Assembly (NCBI GenBank): GCA_036405235.1
Contig: DASWYA010000001.1
Span: forward strand, 496,001-560,000
DNA: 64,000 nucleotides
Reading direction: 5' to 3'
DNA from: JASLCR01 sp036405235
GTDB taxonomy: Bacteria > Patescibacteriota > Saccharimonadia > Saccharimonadales > Saccharimonadaceae
Position numbers and translations under genes: made by a program. Below, piece by piece: positions 1 to 8,576 of the stretch (positions are counted from its first letter, which is position 1; each line of letters begins with the position of its first letter). Under the pieces are notes generated by a model. That model ran no database searches. It was not told the origin of the DNA and saw only the letters and a program-made list of their open reading frames with translations.

Positions 1-441
1 GAAGTTACTGATCTTGGCGTCACAATCGCCCTCGAGAATCTTGGCGCTGGCCAGTCTCTAGAGCGTGAAGTCACCACAAAGCTCACAAGCGATGACATGC
101 GTGCTTGTAAAGCCACCAATACTGCGACATTCTCAGGTTGGCGTGCATACCAAGAAGTATCTCCATCATTGCAAGCAGAAGTGCTCACAAAGGCTGTCAA
201 TATGCCACTTGCAACTGGTTCTGCAACTGCAGAGTACAGCTTCACCTGTGGTAGAGGCGGATACACACCTCCGGCTCCAACAGACACTAAGACACCATCA
301 GCTCCAAACACCGGTGTCGCAAGCCACCTCGTACAAGCTGATCCAAAAAGTAATGTTATGCCAGTGCTTGCGCTGATCATTGTTACTCTTGCATACGGTG
401 CGCTTTACTTCGCACGACCTCGACAAAAATTCGAGCGATAA
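1..441 (+). CDS. Surface-anchored protein, C-terminal fragment (cut by window start)
   Basis: The reading frame is open from base 1 to the TAA at 439-441, so only the last 146 residues are seen. They hold the end of an extracellular beta-type region (about 1-75), two cysteines (in DDMRACK and FTCGRGG), a Pro/Thr-rich linker, the motif APNTGV and a single hydrophobic segment (VMPVLALIIVTLAYGALYF) followed by a basic tail, RPRQKFER. That order resembles a Gram-positive cell-wall sorting signal, but the motif reads PNTG rather than LPxTG. It is probably a relative of the LPXTG proteins at 18.3-22.7 kb. Whether a sortase processes it cannot be told; it may simply be a membrane-anchored stalk protein. 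Confidence 0.75.
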   Translation, partial: EVTDLGVTIALENLGAGQSLEREVTTKLTSDDMRACKATNTATFSGWRAYQEVSPSLQAEVLTKAVNMPLATGSATAEYSFTCGRGGYTPPAPTDTKTPSAPNTGVASHLVQADPKSNVMPVLALIIVTLAYGALYFARPRQKFER

Positions 442-458
442 AAGACTACAGGCTAAAT

Positions 459-1502
459 CTACTCGGCGACGATGCCACCACCAACGCATTCGTCGCCGTG
501 ATATAGCACTACTGATTGTCCTGGCGTGACTGCACGCTGGGACTCTTGTAATTCAAGAGTCCTGTCTTGCAGTTTGGCAGCAACGAGTGGAGCACGATGT
601 CGGATGCGTACTTGCAGTTGGATATCATCCTTTGGTTTCTCGCCGATCCAGTGTATATTCTGCAATGTAACTTTACGTCGCCAAATACTTTCATCTTCAA
701 TATTTTGCGACACGTACACTATATTTCGCGACATATCTTTCCCTACTACATAATATGGCAGCCCGCCGCCAACATTTAGCCCGTGACGCTGTCCGAGTGT
801 ATAAAAGATTGCACCATCGTGCTGGCCGATCGCTTTTTGACTCTGCTTATCTACAATGTCGCCAGGCACAGTCTCAACATATTGACTGAGGAAGTCGCGA
901 ATTCCAACTTGGCCAACAAAACAGATTCCCATACTCTCTTTCTTGCCTGCGGTTGTTAGTCCGCGTTCCTCGGCCATCTGGCGAACCTCAGGCTTTCTAA
1001 AATCACCAAGAGGGAAGAGCGTTTTTGATAGCGCCTCCTCGGTCACACGATAAAGAAAGTACGTCTGATCTTTGTTGTCGTCTTTCGCCTTCAATAAACG
1101 ACCATTATCTACTCTCGCGTAGTGTCCCGTTGCGATCATATCTGCCCCATTTTCCAAGGCTGTCTCAAGAAATAGCTTAAATTTTACTTCTTGATTGCAC
1201 ATAATATCAGGATTTGGCGTACGACCAATCGTATACTCATCTATCATATATTGCACAACTTTGTCGCGATACTCCTGCTCAAAATCAAAGACCTTAAAGT
1301 CGATCCCAAGCTGCACGGCAACACGCTTCGCATCTGCCAAATCTTCTGCCCATGGACATTTCATACCAGGAAGATCTTGACTCCAGTTTTTCATATATAC
1401 GCCAGTGACATCATAGCCCTGCTCTTTTAAAAGAGCCGCAGACAGGGAAGAGTCGACACCGCCGCTCATACCTACAAAAACTTTTGTGGCTGCACTTGTC
1501 AC
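459..1502 (-). CDS. mnmA: tRNA-uridine 2-sulfurtransferase MnmA
   Basis: MnmA adenylates and thiolates U34 of tRNA-Lys, tRNA-Glu and tRNA-Gln, with sulfur relayed from a cysteine desulfurase. The N-terminus carries the PP-loop SGGVDSS (about residues 13-19). The catalytic cysteines are visible as MCNQEVKF (about Cys102) and GICFVG (about Cys194), and a C-terminal beta-barrel follows. A longer frame to 1595 exists, but I choose the GTG at 1500-1502: it has AGGAG 7 nt upstream, overlaps the stop of the preceding gene as GTGA, and gives the normal family length (347 aa) beginning just before the PP-loop. The cysteine desulfurase two genes upstream is the likely sulfur donor. Both tRNA-Glu and tRNA-Lys of this window have U34, matching its substrates. 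Confidence 0.95.
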   Translation of the reverse strand: MTSAATKVFVGMSGGVDSSLSAALLKEQGYDVTGVYMKNWSQDLPGMKCPWAEDLADAKRVAVQLGIDFKVFDFEQEYRDKVVQYMIDEYTIGRTPNPDIMCNQEVKFKLFLETALENGADMIATGHYARVDNGRLLKAKDDNKDQTYFLYRVTEEALSKTLFPLGDFRKPEVRQMAEERGLTTAGKKESMGICFVGQVGIRDFLSQYVETVPGDIVDKQSQKAIGQHDGAIFYTLGQRHGLNVGGGLPYYVVGKDMSRNIVYVSQNIEDESIWRRKVTLQNIHWIGEKPKDDIQLQVRIRHRAPLVAAKLQDRTLELQESQRAVTPGQSVVLYHGDECVGGGIVAE

Positions 1503-2104
1503 TGACTTTCTCCTGCATGCGTCGCGCCTGTTTTTGCCAACTCGCCAACAGCCAGCCACCAACCGCGTGGTGTCGCCCACCAGTACCACGTCCAATCAGG
1601 GTCATCACGAGCTGGATGGTTAATGACCTCAACATTAGGTGCAAATATTTGGAACTCCAAGCCTGCTCGACGCTGATGATATGGAGAAGTCACGATAATA
1701 ACATGGCTGATATCATACTCGTTAAATAAAGAGTTTGTTTTCTCGGCATTCTGACGAGTCGTCCTTGCTGAATCTTCCGTCAAGATCGCCTCCGCCGGAA
1801 CGCCTGCATCAAGCGCTTGATGTCGCATTACTGATGCGTTGCTTGGAGAAGCCTCATCGAAAGCTGCGCCAGAAAATATAAGATACTTCGCCCATCCATT
1901 CTTATACAGACGAATTGCTTCAGCGGTGCGAATTTCCGTATTGCCGCCACTAACTGCGACGATTGCATCGACTTGCTGACAGCCAGTCTGGTCCGTTGGT
2001 TTCTCGGAGCAAGATTTCAAGTCGTCTGGCGCCAAATACGACCCCAGTAATGCAATACCTACGCCGAGTACGATAGCGCTAATAGCTGCAATCTTAAGGA
2101 TCAT
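1499..2104 (-). CDS. DUF218 (YdcF/SanA/ElyC-like) membrane-anchored protein
   Basis: This 201-residue protein has an N-terminal transmembrane anchor (about 4-26) and then a DUF218 fold: DAIVAVSGG near residue 46, EAIRLYKNG, a central SARTTRQNA segment and a late VTSPYHQRRA, the conserved order of the YdcF/SanA family. Members are linked to envelope integrity, but the biochemical role is not firmly known, so none is assigned. It begins with ATG overlapping the desulfurase stop as ATGA and ends overlapping mnmA as GTGA, so the three genes are almost certainly one translationally coupled operon. Function in tRNA thiolation is not implied; co-location may be incidental. Confidence 0.8.
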   Translation of the reverse strand: MILKIAAISAIVLGVGIALLGSYLAPDDLKSCSEKPTDQTGCQQVDAIVAVSGGNTEIRTAEAIRLYKNGWAKYLIFSGAAFDEASPSNASVMRHQALDAGVPAEAILTEDSARTTRQNAEKTNSLFNEYDISHVIIVTSPYHQRRAGLEFQIFAPNVEVINHPARDDPDWTWYWWATPRGWWLAVGELAKTGATHAGESQ

Positions 2105-3261
2105 AATCGTCCCATTCTTTCATATTCACTACCGATCGCCCGGGCAATCTTACTCGCAGCTTGTTCAATCTGATCAGATGTCGTATGTCTACCCAGTGTG
2201 ATCCGAAGACTTCCATTCATATGCTCTTCATCAAGCCCAATCGCCGTCAGCACATGAGAAGCGGTGTGTTTGTTAGCAGAGCAAGCGCTTCCAGTAGAGA
2301 GGTACACTCCTTCGTTCTCAAGAAGAAAAATAATCCGTTCTGCATCAATACCCGGAAAGGCAATCGAAAGATGCCCTGGCAGACGATGCTTCTTTGACCC
2401 TAAAACTTTTGCGTCTGAAAATGTCGCCAGTAATTTTGATTCAAGCGTATTTCTCAGCTCACTAAGTCGCCTATTTTCACCTCGAATATGGCTAGTAGCC
2501 CATGAAGCCGCCTCGGCAAAACCTATTACACCTCCGACATTTTCGGTGCCACTACGTATACCACGCTCTTGCCCACCACCCACAATTGCAGCTTTTAGGT
2601 TAGTTGAGGATTTTGCCCAGAGCAGTCCAACTTGCTTCGGACCGTACATTTTCCCAGCATTCAGAGAGAGAAGATCAACACCAAGACGCGCTACATGCAC
2701 ATCGATCTGCCCAAAACCTTGCGATGCATCGGTATGAAAGAGCAGGGGAGTCGTATTTCCCTGCTCTCGCCTACTCGCCTTCTCTTCCTCAATGATTGCG
2801 GCAATTTTACGCAGCGGTTGAATCGTGCCAAGCTCATTATTTGCAAGAGCGATACTTACAAGCTCGGTATCAGGGCGAAGTAGTGCCTTGATAGATTCAG
2901 GCGAAATACTGCCACGAGGATCTGGCACAGCAAGGCTATACTCTCGCCTCTTGGCCGATTCCAAGACTGCAGGATGCTCAATTTCAGAGGTCACAACATG
3001 TCTACTCACCTGTTCAAACGCCAGATTGATCGACTCGGTCGCACCCGCCGTAATAATAAGCTCGTCACCTTTTGCGCCAAACGACTCAGCCAAGCGCTGC
3101 TTTGCATCTTCATACTCTCGCCTGACGTTAACTGCTGGCGCATACGGACTTGACGGATTGTAAAACTTTTCAGAAAAATACGGGAGCATAGCTTCAAGCA
3201 CAAAATCGGCAACTGGTGTCGCCGCAGCATGATCTAGGTAGATAGAATCAGTTGTTTTCAC
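2101..3261 (-). CDS. Cysteine desulfurase (IscS/NifS family)
   Basis: A PLP-dependent class V aminotransferase-fold enzyme that moves sulfur from cysteine to its own cysteine, here most likely for MnmA encoded two genes downstream. The start YLDHAAATP, the TDASQGFGQ PLP-contact segment, the Lys of NAGKMYGPKQ and the persulfide loop STGSACSA are all present; 386 aa is the normal length. The His that precedes the PLP lysine in E. coli IscS (GHK) is Gly here (AGK), which I believe is common in CPR homologues and not a sign of decay. The start is GTG with TATAAT 7 nt upstream (3269-3274) and no Shine-Dalgarno, suggesting a leaderless mRNA. Confidence 0.93.
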   Translation of the reverse strand: MKTTDSIYLDHAAATPVADFVLEAMLPYFSEKFYNPSSPYAPAVNVRREYEDAKQRLAESFGAKGDELIITAGATESINLAFEQVSRHVVTSEIEHPAVLESAKRREYSLAVPDPRGSISPESIKALLRPDTELVSIALANNELGTIQPLRKIAAIIEEEKASRREQGNTTPLLFHTDASQGFGQIDVHVARLGVDLLSLNAGKMYGPKQVGLLWAKSSTNLKAAIVGGGQERGIRSGTENVGGVIGFAEAASWATSHIRGENRRLSELRNTLESKLLATFSDAKVLGSKKHRLPGHLSIAFPGIDAERIIFLLENEGVYLSTGSACSANKHTASHVLTAIGLDEEHMNGSLRITLGRHTTSDQIEQAASKIARAIGSEYERMGRL

Positions 3262-3278
3262 TATTCTTATTATAGCAA

Positions 3279-3725
3279 TTAACCGAGTTTATGACCGGTC
3301 TTGGGGTCTCGATTGTATACACCACGCATAACTTGCTCAAAATACATCTGTACCGCCACGCCAAAATTCTGCAATTCTTCACCCTCAAGGTAAGTATAGT
3401 TAGCCCCATCTTGAGCTTTCAAAATCCCTTTTTCTTGCACTTCATAGCGAGTCGTGGTTTCTTTTGCAAGTCCTGACTCATCGGTGTACTCTTCATGCCA
3501 AATCCACGTGTTAGCGTCAAGATTGAAGAATTCACGACGGTGGCCATCCGGAATCGAGCCAAATAGCGTACGCCCTATTTCACTCTCGAGTTGAATCAGC
3601 TCACGCTCTGTCAGCTTTTTAAACGGACGACGCATTTTTCTTGGCATTTTTGTCATCTTTGCCGCTTCGATAGCAGACTCATCACCAGTGATGAGTTGAA
3701 GGGCTTTCCTTAGAATACTCGACAT
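3279..3725 (-). CDS. Hypothetical protein, 148 aa
   Basis: I do not recognise the family. The N-terminal 45 residues are basic (PRKMRRPFKKL). Next comes a helix ERELIQLESEIGRTLFGSIP, then a probable beta-rich section with conserved-looking aromatics (REFFNLDANTWIWHEEY) and a C-terminal helix ending in GVYNRDPKTGHKLG. No membrane segment or signal is visible. The start has a strong Shine-Dalgarno (AGGAGGT about 5 nt before ATG), unlike the many leaderless genes around it. The gene lies 10 nt after the 109-aa gene, so the two probably form one operon. Coding status is supported by the ribosome-binding site, length and composition; function unknown. Confidence 0.75.
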   Translation of the reverse strand: MSSILRKALQLITGDESAIEAAKMTKMPRKMRRPFKKLTERELIQLESEIGRTLFGSIPDGHRREFFNLDANTWIWHEEYTDESGLAKETTTRYEVQEKGILKAQDGANYTYLEGEELQNFGVAVQMYFEQVMRGVYNRDPKTGHKLG

Positions 3726-3735
3726 GGGTTACCTC

Positions 3736-4065
3736 CTATGCAGCAGTAAGTTTTTCTTCACGCACAGCCTGAAGATATTCACCAATTTGCCGTGAAACAT
3801 CTGCGAGAACTTCTGGGCTGAGAGTCGTAGCACTGTATTCTACATTCGTAGCAGCACTGCCACTTACCGCTTCAGACGCCAGTCCGCCCGCACCCGCTGC
3901 CATTTTCGCAGCCCGTACTAAAGCCTCTTCTTGTTTCTTTTTGTCGAACGCTTCCGGTGGAAGCATGTGCTCAGGATATTTGTTGTGCTTTATATCAAGC
4001 TCTGCGCCATTATCAAAAACAGTGCCTCGTTGGTCGAAATGTGATGATGGCATTTGGTTTGACAT
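3736..4065 (-). CDS. Hypothetical protein, 109 aa
   Basis: A small soluble protein of no family I recognise. The first half is polar with a histidine/proline-rich stretch (KHNKYPEHMLPPEAF). The middle is an Ala/Gly-rich low-complexity helix (AAKMAAGAGGLASEAVSG), and the C-terminus is an amphipathic helix (LADVSRQIGEYLQAVREE). GAGGAG stands 9 nt before the ATG. It is followed after 10 nt by the 148-aa hypothetical gene, with which it is presumably cotranscribed. No evidence for export or catalysis is seen. Confidence 0.7.
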   Translation of the reverse strand: MSNQMPSSHFDQRGTVFDNGAELDIKHNKYPEHMLPPEAFDKKKQEEALVRAAKMAAGAGGLASEAVSGSAATNVEYSATTLSPEVLADVSRQIGEYLQAVREEKLTAA

Positions 4066-4143
4066 AAATGAACACTCCTCTGCTTTTTTACAGTTGGTAT
4101 TTCCTGGGGCGATTTTTGTTTAGAAAATCCGCGAAATTCTTCC

Positions 4144-4908
4144 CTATTTTACTTTAAGATGAAAGAGCGCGGTTGCGTTCGTAGATGTAATGCGGGCGAG
4201 TTCCTCGAGGTCTACCCCTCTCCGATTCGCATGATATTCCGCCACATTCCTCACAAACACTGGCTCATTCATTTTACCACGAAATGGCTCAGGAGTCAAG
4301 AAGGGAGCGTCCGTTTCCAGTAGTATTTTCGCGAGCGGAATCTCGTCCCACATCTCTTGCTTATCTTTTGCAAAGGTCGAAATGCCGTTTACGCCAATAA
4401 AAAGCCCTTCCGAGAGCGCTTTTTCCATGTTTTTGATCGAATCCGTAAAACTATGCAGCACACCCCGAAGGCCAGGAAAATTAGCAAAAATAGGCCAAAA
4501 ATCATCAAAACTCTCACGCACATGAAAACTCACCGGTAAATTGTAGCGGGTTGCCCACTGCAGCTGCTGCTCGAGCGCCCTAATCTGAGTATCGCGTGGA
4601 GAATTATCGTAGAAATAATCGAGCCCAATCTCGCCAATACCAACAATCTTGGCTTGTTTCGGTAGGTTGTCAGCTAGAATTTCGCCAATTTTCTCCCAAC
4701 CGTCCTTAGCGTCATGTGGATGCACTCCTACCGTTGTCCATACATTTTCGTGAGTTTTGGCAAATTCTACCGCCTCAAACGAAAACTTCTCACTAGTGCC
4801 AATACAGATCATCTTAACGTCAGCATCTAGAGCACGAGTGTACACTTCCTCTCGGTTATCTAAATAAAAACCAGACTCGTGAATATGGCAATGTGTGTCG
4901 ACAAACAT
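4144..4908 (-). CDS. tatD: TatD-family metal-dependent hydrolase (3'-5' exonuclease/DNase)
   Basis: TatD enzymes are TIM-barrel metallohydrolases acting on DNA ends and DNA repair intermediates. The metal-binding start FVDTHCHIH (residues 2-10), the mid-barrel GEIGLDYFY, SFHVRESF, a GVLHSF segment and the late LLETDAPFLTPEP are all visible in canonical order; 254 aa is the usual length. The ATG overlaps the metG stop by one base (TAATG), giving a metG-tatD operon, a pairing seen in many bacteria. Precise substrate is not established for this lineage. Confidence 0.93.
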   Translation of the reverse strand: MFVDTHCHIHESGFYLDNREEVYTRALDADVKMICIGTSEKFSFEAVEFAKTHENVWTTVGVHPHDAKDGWEKIGEILADNLPKQAKIVGIGEIGLDYFYDNSPRDTQIRALEQQLQWATRYNLPVSFHVRESFDDFWPIFANFPGLRGVLHSFTDSIKNMEKALSEGLFIGVNGISTFAKDKQEMWDEIPLAKILLETDAPFLTPEPFRGKMNEPVFVRNVAEYHANRRGVDLEELARITSTNATALFHLKVK

Positions 4909-6392
4909 TATGCGCTCGTCTTAGTGTTCGCCTGAGTGTGCTGATACATCTTTGGGAACATGACGCCTTCTGACGGGGCAACAATACCAGTCTCAAAAGT
5001 AGTCTGGATATGCTTGGCAGTTGACGGCATAAACGGTACTAATAGATCACCAATCTGTAGTAGATTTCCAACACAGTGAGCCAATACTTCAGTAAGGTGT
5101 GATTCAGCATCCGGGTCTGTTTCGCGAGCCTTAGCAATCGTCCATGGCTTTACGTCATCAATGTATTTATTGAGGCTGCGAATCATCAGCCAGACCTGAT
5201 CGAGAGCTTTATTGAACTCTAATTTTTCCATTGCTTCTCTATACAGTTGCATGTCATGTTCACCCTGAGGTGCATCACCAATCACACCGGATGAATATTT
5301 CGTGAGCATGTTTGCTACGCGCGCTACAAGGTTGCCGAGATCATTGGCAAGCTCAGTATTGTAGGCGTTCTCAAATTTCTCCCAAGTAAAATCACCATCT
5401 TCCAGCGTAGGAATATGCCGAGTAAAGAAATAGCGAAATGCATCAACGCCATACTGATCGATAACTTCATTTGGATCAACGACATTACCGACTGTTTTCG
5501 ACATCTTGGCGCCGCCAACATTGATAAATCCATGCACAAGCAACTTCTTCGGAAGCGACAGACCAATTCCGAGAAGCATAGCAGGCCAGATTCCAGCATG
5601 AAACCTGAGAATATCTTTACCAATCACCTGCACATCCGCTGGCCAATACTCTTGCCACTTTTCATCATCAGGATACCCAAGCACCGTAATGTAATTACTG
5701 AGCGCATCAAGCCACACATACATCACCTGCTCTGGGTCACCCGGCACTTCCACACCCCAACTCAGCGATTTCTTCGGACGCGAGATTGAAACATCTTTTA
5801 CGCCATCTTTAATGAGTTCCAGAAATTCCTTCTTGCGAAATTCTGGTACGATTTGCATCTTGTTTTTCTCGATCGCCTCACGGATCTGATCCGTAAAATC
5901 ACTAGCCCTGAGGAAGTAATTTTCCTCAGAGATTTTCTCATATTCCGTCTGGTGATCCGGGCAAACACCATTTGTGTCAGCTACCTCTTTTTCGGTGAAA
6001 AAAGCCTCGTGGCCGGTGCAATACCATCCTTCATACTTATCTTTATAAATATGCGGACGAAGCTGCTCCCAGATGTACTGTACAGCGCCACGATGATGAC
6101 CGTCAGTTGTACGGATAAAATCCGTGAACTCTGCGCCAACTTTTCGCATCAAGACTTCAAAGTTGCCGTACATCTTGTCGGTGTATGCTTGCGGATCAAT
6201 CCCAGCTTCGGCTGCTTTGGCTGCAATCTTATTGCCATGCTCGTCGGTACCTACCTGAAAGCGGACTTCTCTGCCATTTTGCTTGTGATAGCGGCTCCAA
6301 ATATCCGCCAGAAGATAGTCAAGCGCATTGCCAATATGCGGCGTGCCGTTTACATACGGAATTGCTGTAGTGATGTATAAGTTTTTTCCCAT
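4908..6392 (-). CDS. metG: Methionyl-tRNA synthetase
   Basis: A class I aminoacyl-tRNA synthetase that charges tRNA-Met. The HIGH signature is HIGN at residues 19-22, the KMSKS loop appears as AKMSKT near residue 295, and VGTDEHG lies in the active site. At 494 aa it has the catalytic core and anticodon-binding helical domain but not the C-terminal tRNA-binding/dimerisation (EMAP-like) domain found in longer versions. The start ATG is preceded at 8 nt by TATACT (6401-6406) and by no Shine-Dalgarno, so the transcript is probably leaderless. tatD follows with a one-base overlap. Confidence 0.96.
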   Translation of the reverse strand: MGKNLYITTAIPYVNGTPHIGNALDYLLADIWSRYHKQNGREVRFQVGTDEHGNKIAAKAAEAGIDPQAYTDKMYGNFEVLMRKVGAEFTDFIRTTDGHHRGAVQYIWEQLRPHIYKDKYEGWYCTGHEAFFTEKEVADTNGVCPDHQTEYEKISEENYFLRASDFTDQIREAIEKNKMQIVPEFRKKEFLELIKDGVKDVSISRPKKSLSWGVEVPGDPEQVMYVWLDALSNYITVLGYPDDEKWQEYWPADVQVIGKDILRFHAGIWPAMLLGIGLSLPKKLLVHGFINVGGAKMSKTVGNVVDPNEVIDQYGVDAFRYFFTRHIPTLEDGDFTWEKFENAYNTELANDLGNLVARVANMLTKYSSGVIGDAPQGEHDMQLYREAMEKLEFNKALDQVWLMIRSLNKYIDDVKPWTIAKARETDPDAESHLTEVLAHCVGNLLQIGDLLVPFMPSTAKHIQTTFETGIVAPSEGVMFPKMYQHTQANTKTSA

Positions 6393-6435
6393 TAGCTATT
6401 AGTATAGCAGAGTAGTTCCGAGGCAAAGAAGAGAG

Positions 6436-7233
6436 CTACGCCTTAAACTTATTACGCAGTTTCCGGATCTCTAGGTCGCTCAAACCAACACCTTTTTTGA
6501 GATAGCCGTTGATTGATCCATATTTCTTTTTCGCAAGTGAAACACCTGACTTTATCCAGTCAGCATCATGAGACGGATATGCTTCTGTGCTTTTCGCGTA
6601 TTCTTTATATACTTGCCTATCGCTCGCACCGGCAATATACATAATCATAGCGACTACCCAACCAGTGCGATCCTTTCCTACCGTGCAATGCACGAGAACT
6701 GGGCCCCTGTTTGCTATCACCATGCGGAGTGCTTTTGCCAATTGTTGGCGTTTTATTCTGTCACTCACCATACTTGAGGTCTCATGAAACCCATTCATAG
6801 GAGCACTAACTTTTCTAACACCTCTAATATTTTTATCTGGACTAGCATTTGCCTGAGCCTCTGTACGTAAGTCAATGATCCTTGCATCTTTGCCTGCAAG
6901 CAACCGTTCCAGTCCACTTTTTTGACTACTACTTATTGACGAGAGTTGTGGTGAACGATACAGGACAGCCTTCTTTAGTACAGTACCTCCCGTTGTAGTT
7001 GATGCGTCTCGGAAGTTTTTAATCGAAATTGATGACACACTGTCCGCTGCGGTACCTGCCGCGCTACCAAGTGTATTCGCACTACCCGCGCTACTTGGTT
7101 GATTACGATAACTACTGTAGGCAACGAAACCAAGAGCACTTACAAGGGCGATAAAAATAGCTCCAAAGAGAACTACATGCGCGCTCCCTTTTTGATAACT
7201 CGCTCCTGCTCGTCTTAGATGTTTGTCTGTCAT
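6436..7233 (-). CDS. Membrane-anchored tyrosine-phosphatase-like protein
   Basis: The 265-residue protein has a short cytoplasmic N-terminus, a signal anchor (about 18-40), a Ser/Ala-rich linker and a Y_phosphatase3-type domain. The catalytic P-loop reads VHCTVGKDRTG, matching HCxxGKDRTG with the nucleophile Cys and the loop Arg. An upstream DLRTEAQA segment is typical of the same family. By topology the catalytic domain should face outside the membrane, so a role on host or surface phospho-substrates is possible but unproven. Its anchor (GSAHVVLFGAIFIALVSALG) closely resembles the anchor of the coiled-coil protein at 47.8 kb. It is followed after a gap by the unrelated metG unit on the same strand. 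Confidence 0.82.
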   Translation of the reverse strand: MTDKHLRRAGASYQKGSAHVVLFGAIFIALVSALGFVAYSSYRNQPSSAGSANTLGSAAGTAADSVSSISIKNFRDASTTTGGTVLKKAVLYRSPQLSSISSSQKSGLERLLAGKDARIIDLRTEAQANASPDKNIRGVRKVSAPMNGFHETSSMVSDRIKRQQLAKALRMVIANRGPVLVHCTVGKDRTGWVVAMIMYIAGASDRQVYKEYAKSTEAYPSHDADWIKSGVSLAKKKYGSINGYLKKGVGLSDLEIRKLRNKFKA

Positions 7234-7307
7234 TCTACGGTTTCCATTTTATTTCTATTGAATTATACGTGTATCTTACCATAAGCGTCACATCAAAGTA
7301 TATGCTC

Positions 7308-7826
7308 TTACACGGCTTTGCTCTTTTGATCTAGACCCGAGTTCATTCCGCGAACTTCCGACACGACCAACTTGCTTCGCTGCAAAATCTCTGCAAACCT
7401 AGCTGCTCGCTCACTCCGCTTCGCCCGAGCAAGCTCTACAATCTCTTCGCCATTTAACATAGCTGCGCCATTTGCTTCAGCGTGATACAGCAATTCTCTA
7501 ATTTTTGGCTTCAATGTCTCAGCAAACTGACTCGGTAAATTACGACTGGCTTCATTCAAAGGTATGACACCATTCCTAATTGGAAGTGGCGCGATATCTT
7601 CACCTCTGTTCCATGGCTGATGTTCAGCAACATCAACTGCTTTAGTTTTCCGTCCTACTCCCGCACTTTCGTCAACTAAAATGAGCGGATTTTTACCGTC
7701 CGGGATTGTCAATGCATGGTCAAATGCTTTCTTTGCCATACTTCTTGCGCGTCTTATGTATTGCTCCGGCGTAGCAAAAAGAGTTACTTCCCCAAGTTGC
7801 GGTGGTAGATTTTTTCTCATGAGCAT
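7308..7826 (-). CDS. Hypothetical protein, 172 aa
   Basis: Not a family I recognise. It is soluble and largely helical, with a basic patch KRSERAARFAEILQRSKLV near the C-terminus and a central NGVIPLNEASRNLPSQFAETLKPKIRELL region. There is no signal peptide, membrane segment or catalytic signature. Two ATGs six bases apart (7826 and 7820) could each serve as start; a GGAG lies upstream of both. The gene sits 32 nt after the laccase-domain gene on the same strand and could be cotranscribed with it. Confidence 0.65.
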   Translation of the reverse strand: MLMRKNLPPQLGEVTLFATPEQYIRRARSMAKKAFDHALTIPDGKNPLILVDESAGVGRKTKAVDVAEHQPWNRGEDIAPLPIRNGVIPLNEASRNLPSQFAETLKPKIRELLYHAEANGAAMLNGEEIVELARAKRSERAARFAEILQRSKLVVSEVRGMNSGLDQKSKAV

Positions 7827-7858
7827 AGTCTACTCTCCCATGGCAGTACTTACAAGTT

Positions 7859-8521
7859 TTACTGCAGTGCAGCTACGAGCATAAAACGGCCGTCTACTTC
7901 TCTGTTGCCCTTTAAGAACTCGCTGTGCGAATAAAGCGCCTGATCTGAAGCAGTATCGCGATCATCGATACTGATATGGTCTCGTCCTACTCCTGCAGCT
8001 AAAAGCTGCCTAGTAGCAACTTCATGCAGACCTTTATTCTCTAAATTATAAAGCGGATAGGCTTTGCTCGAGGCTGCAGGACTCAAAAATATTCGAATAT
8101 CTTCTACACCTATGCCAGTCTGGCTCAAAAAATACTTTATCGACTGAGCGCCACCCATCTGCTCAAGGTTATGTCGACCAAGGTGAGAGACCATGATTGC
8201 CGTTTCTCCTTGATCCCAAATTACCATACCAATACAGTCAGCTAGCGGCAAGAAAAGTGCTTGCTTCTTCACTCTTGTCACAAGGCCATCAGCGACGATA
8301 GTACTATCCTTTACTATACCTTCTCCACCAATTTGCTCGTCAACCTCTCGGTAGCGACAGTAGTCATCCCCAGCGTACTCTAACCGTACGAGACACGCCA
8401 CCTCGGGATCATAGCTATTGTTCTGCAAAAACCCCTGACGATTCGCACAAATCTGAGCCTCAGTTGCTCCATGCTTCATCGAGCCGTCAGAAGTGGTGGA
8501 AATACTGATGTTTACCGTCAT
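7859..8521 (-). CDS. Laccase-domain (YfiH/DUF152, CNF1-type) protein
   Basis: The 220-aa product fits the YfiH/DUF152 fold. ADGLVT is followed by LPLADCIGMVIWD (the conserved Cys of the metal/active site), then SHLGRHNLEQ in place of the common HAGWRG, and a C-terminal region ending in VDGRF. Members have been described as polyphenol oxidases, purine nucleosidase/phosphorylases or peptidoglycan-precursor editing enzymes, so the exact reaction is left open. The departure at the HAGWRG position makes activity less certain. TATGCT stands 6 nt before the ATG, consistent with a leaderless transcript diverging from the HD-domain gene. Confidence 0.75.
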   Translation of the reverse strand: MTVNISISTTSDGSMKHGATEAQICANRQGFLQNNSYDPEVACLVRLEYAGDDYCRYREVDEQIGGEGIVKDSTIVADGLVTRVKKQALFLPLADCIGMVIWDQGETAIMVSHLGRHNLEQMGGAQSIKYFLSQTGIGVEDIRIFLSPAASSKAYPLYNLENKGLHEVATRQLLAAGVGRDHISIDDRDTASDQALYSHSEFLKGNREVDGRFMLVAALQ

Positions 8522-8576
8522 ATGATTAGCATAGCACGGTTGTATTTTTTAGAAAAAGTGATATTATAGGCAGACT

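Noticed and set aside
1503..1595. Longer N-terminus for MnmA (31 extra residues)
   Set aside because: The extra part overlaps the DUF218 coding end, does not resemble MnmA, and the GTG at 1500-1502 has a well-placed AGGAG and a GTGA overlap.
2264..2737. A 157-codon plus-strand frame inside the cysteine desulfurase gene
   Set aside because: It is antisense to catalytic motifs of the desulfurase, with composition of a shadow frame.
2101..3261. Desulfurase as an inactive homologue because His before the PLP lysine is Gly
   Set aside because: The PLP lysine, persulfide Cys loop and all other motifs are intact and the gene is coupled to mnmA; the change is likely a lineage variant.
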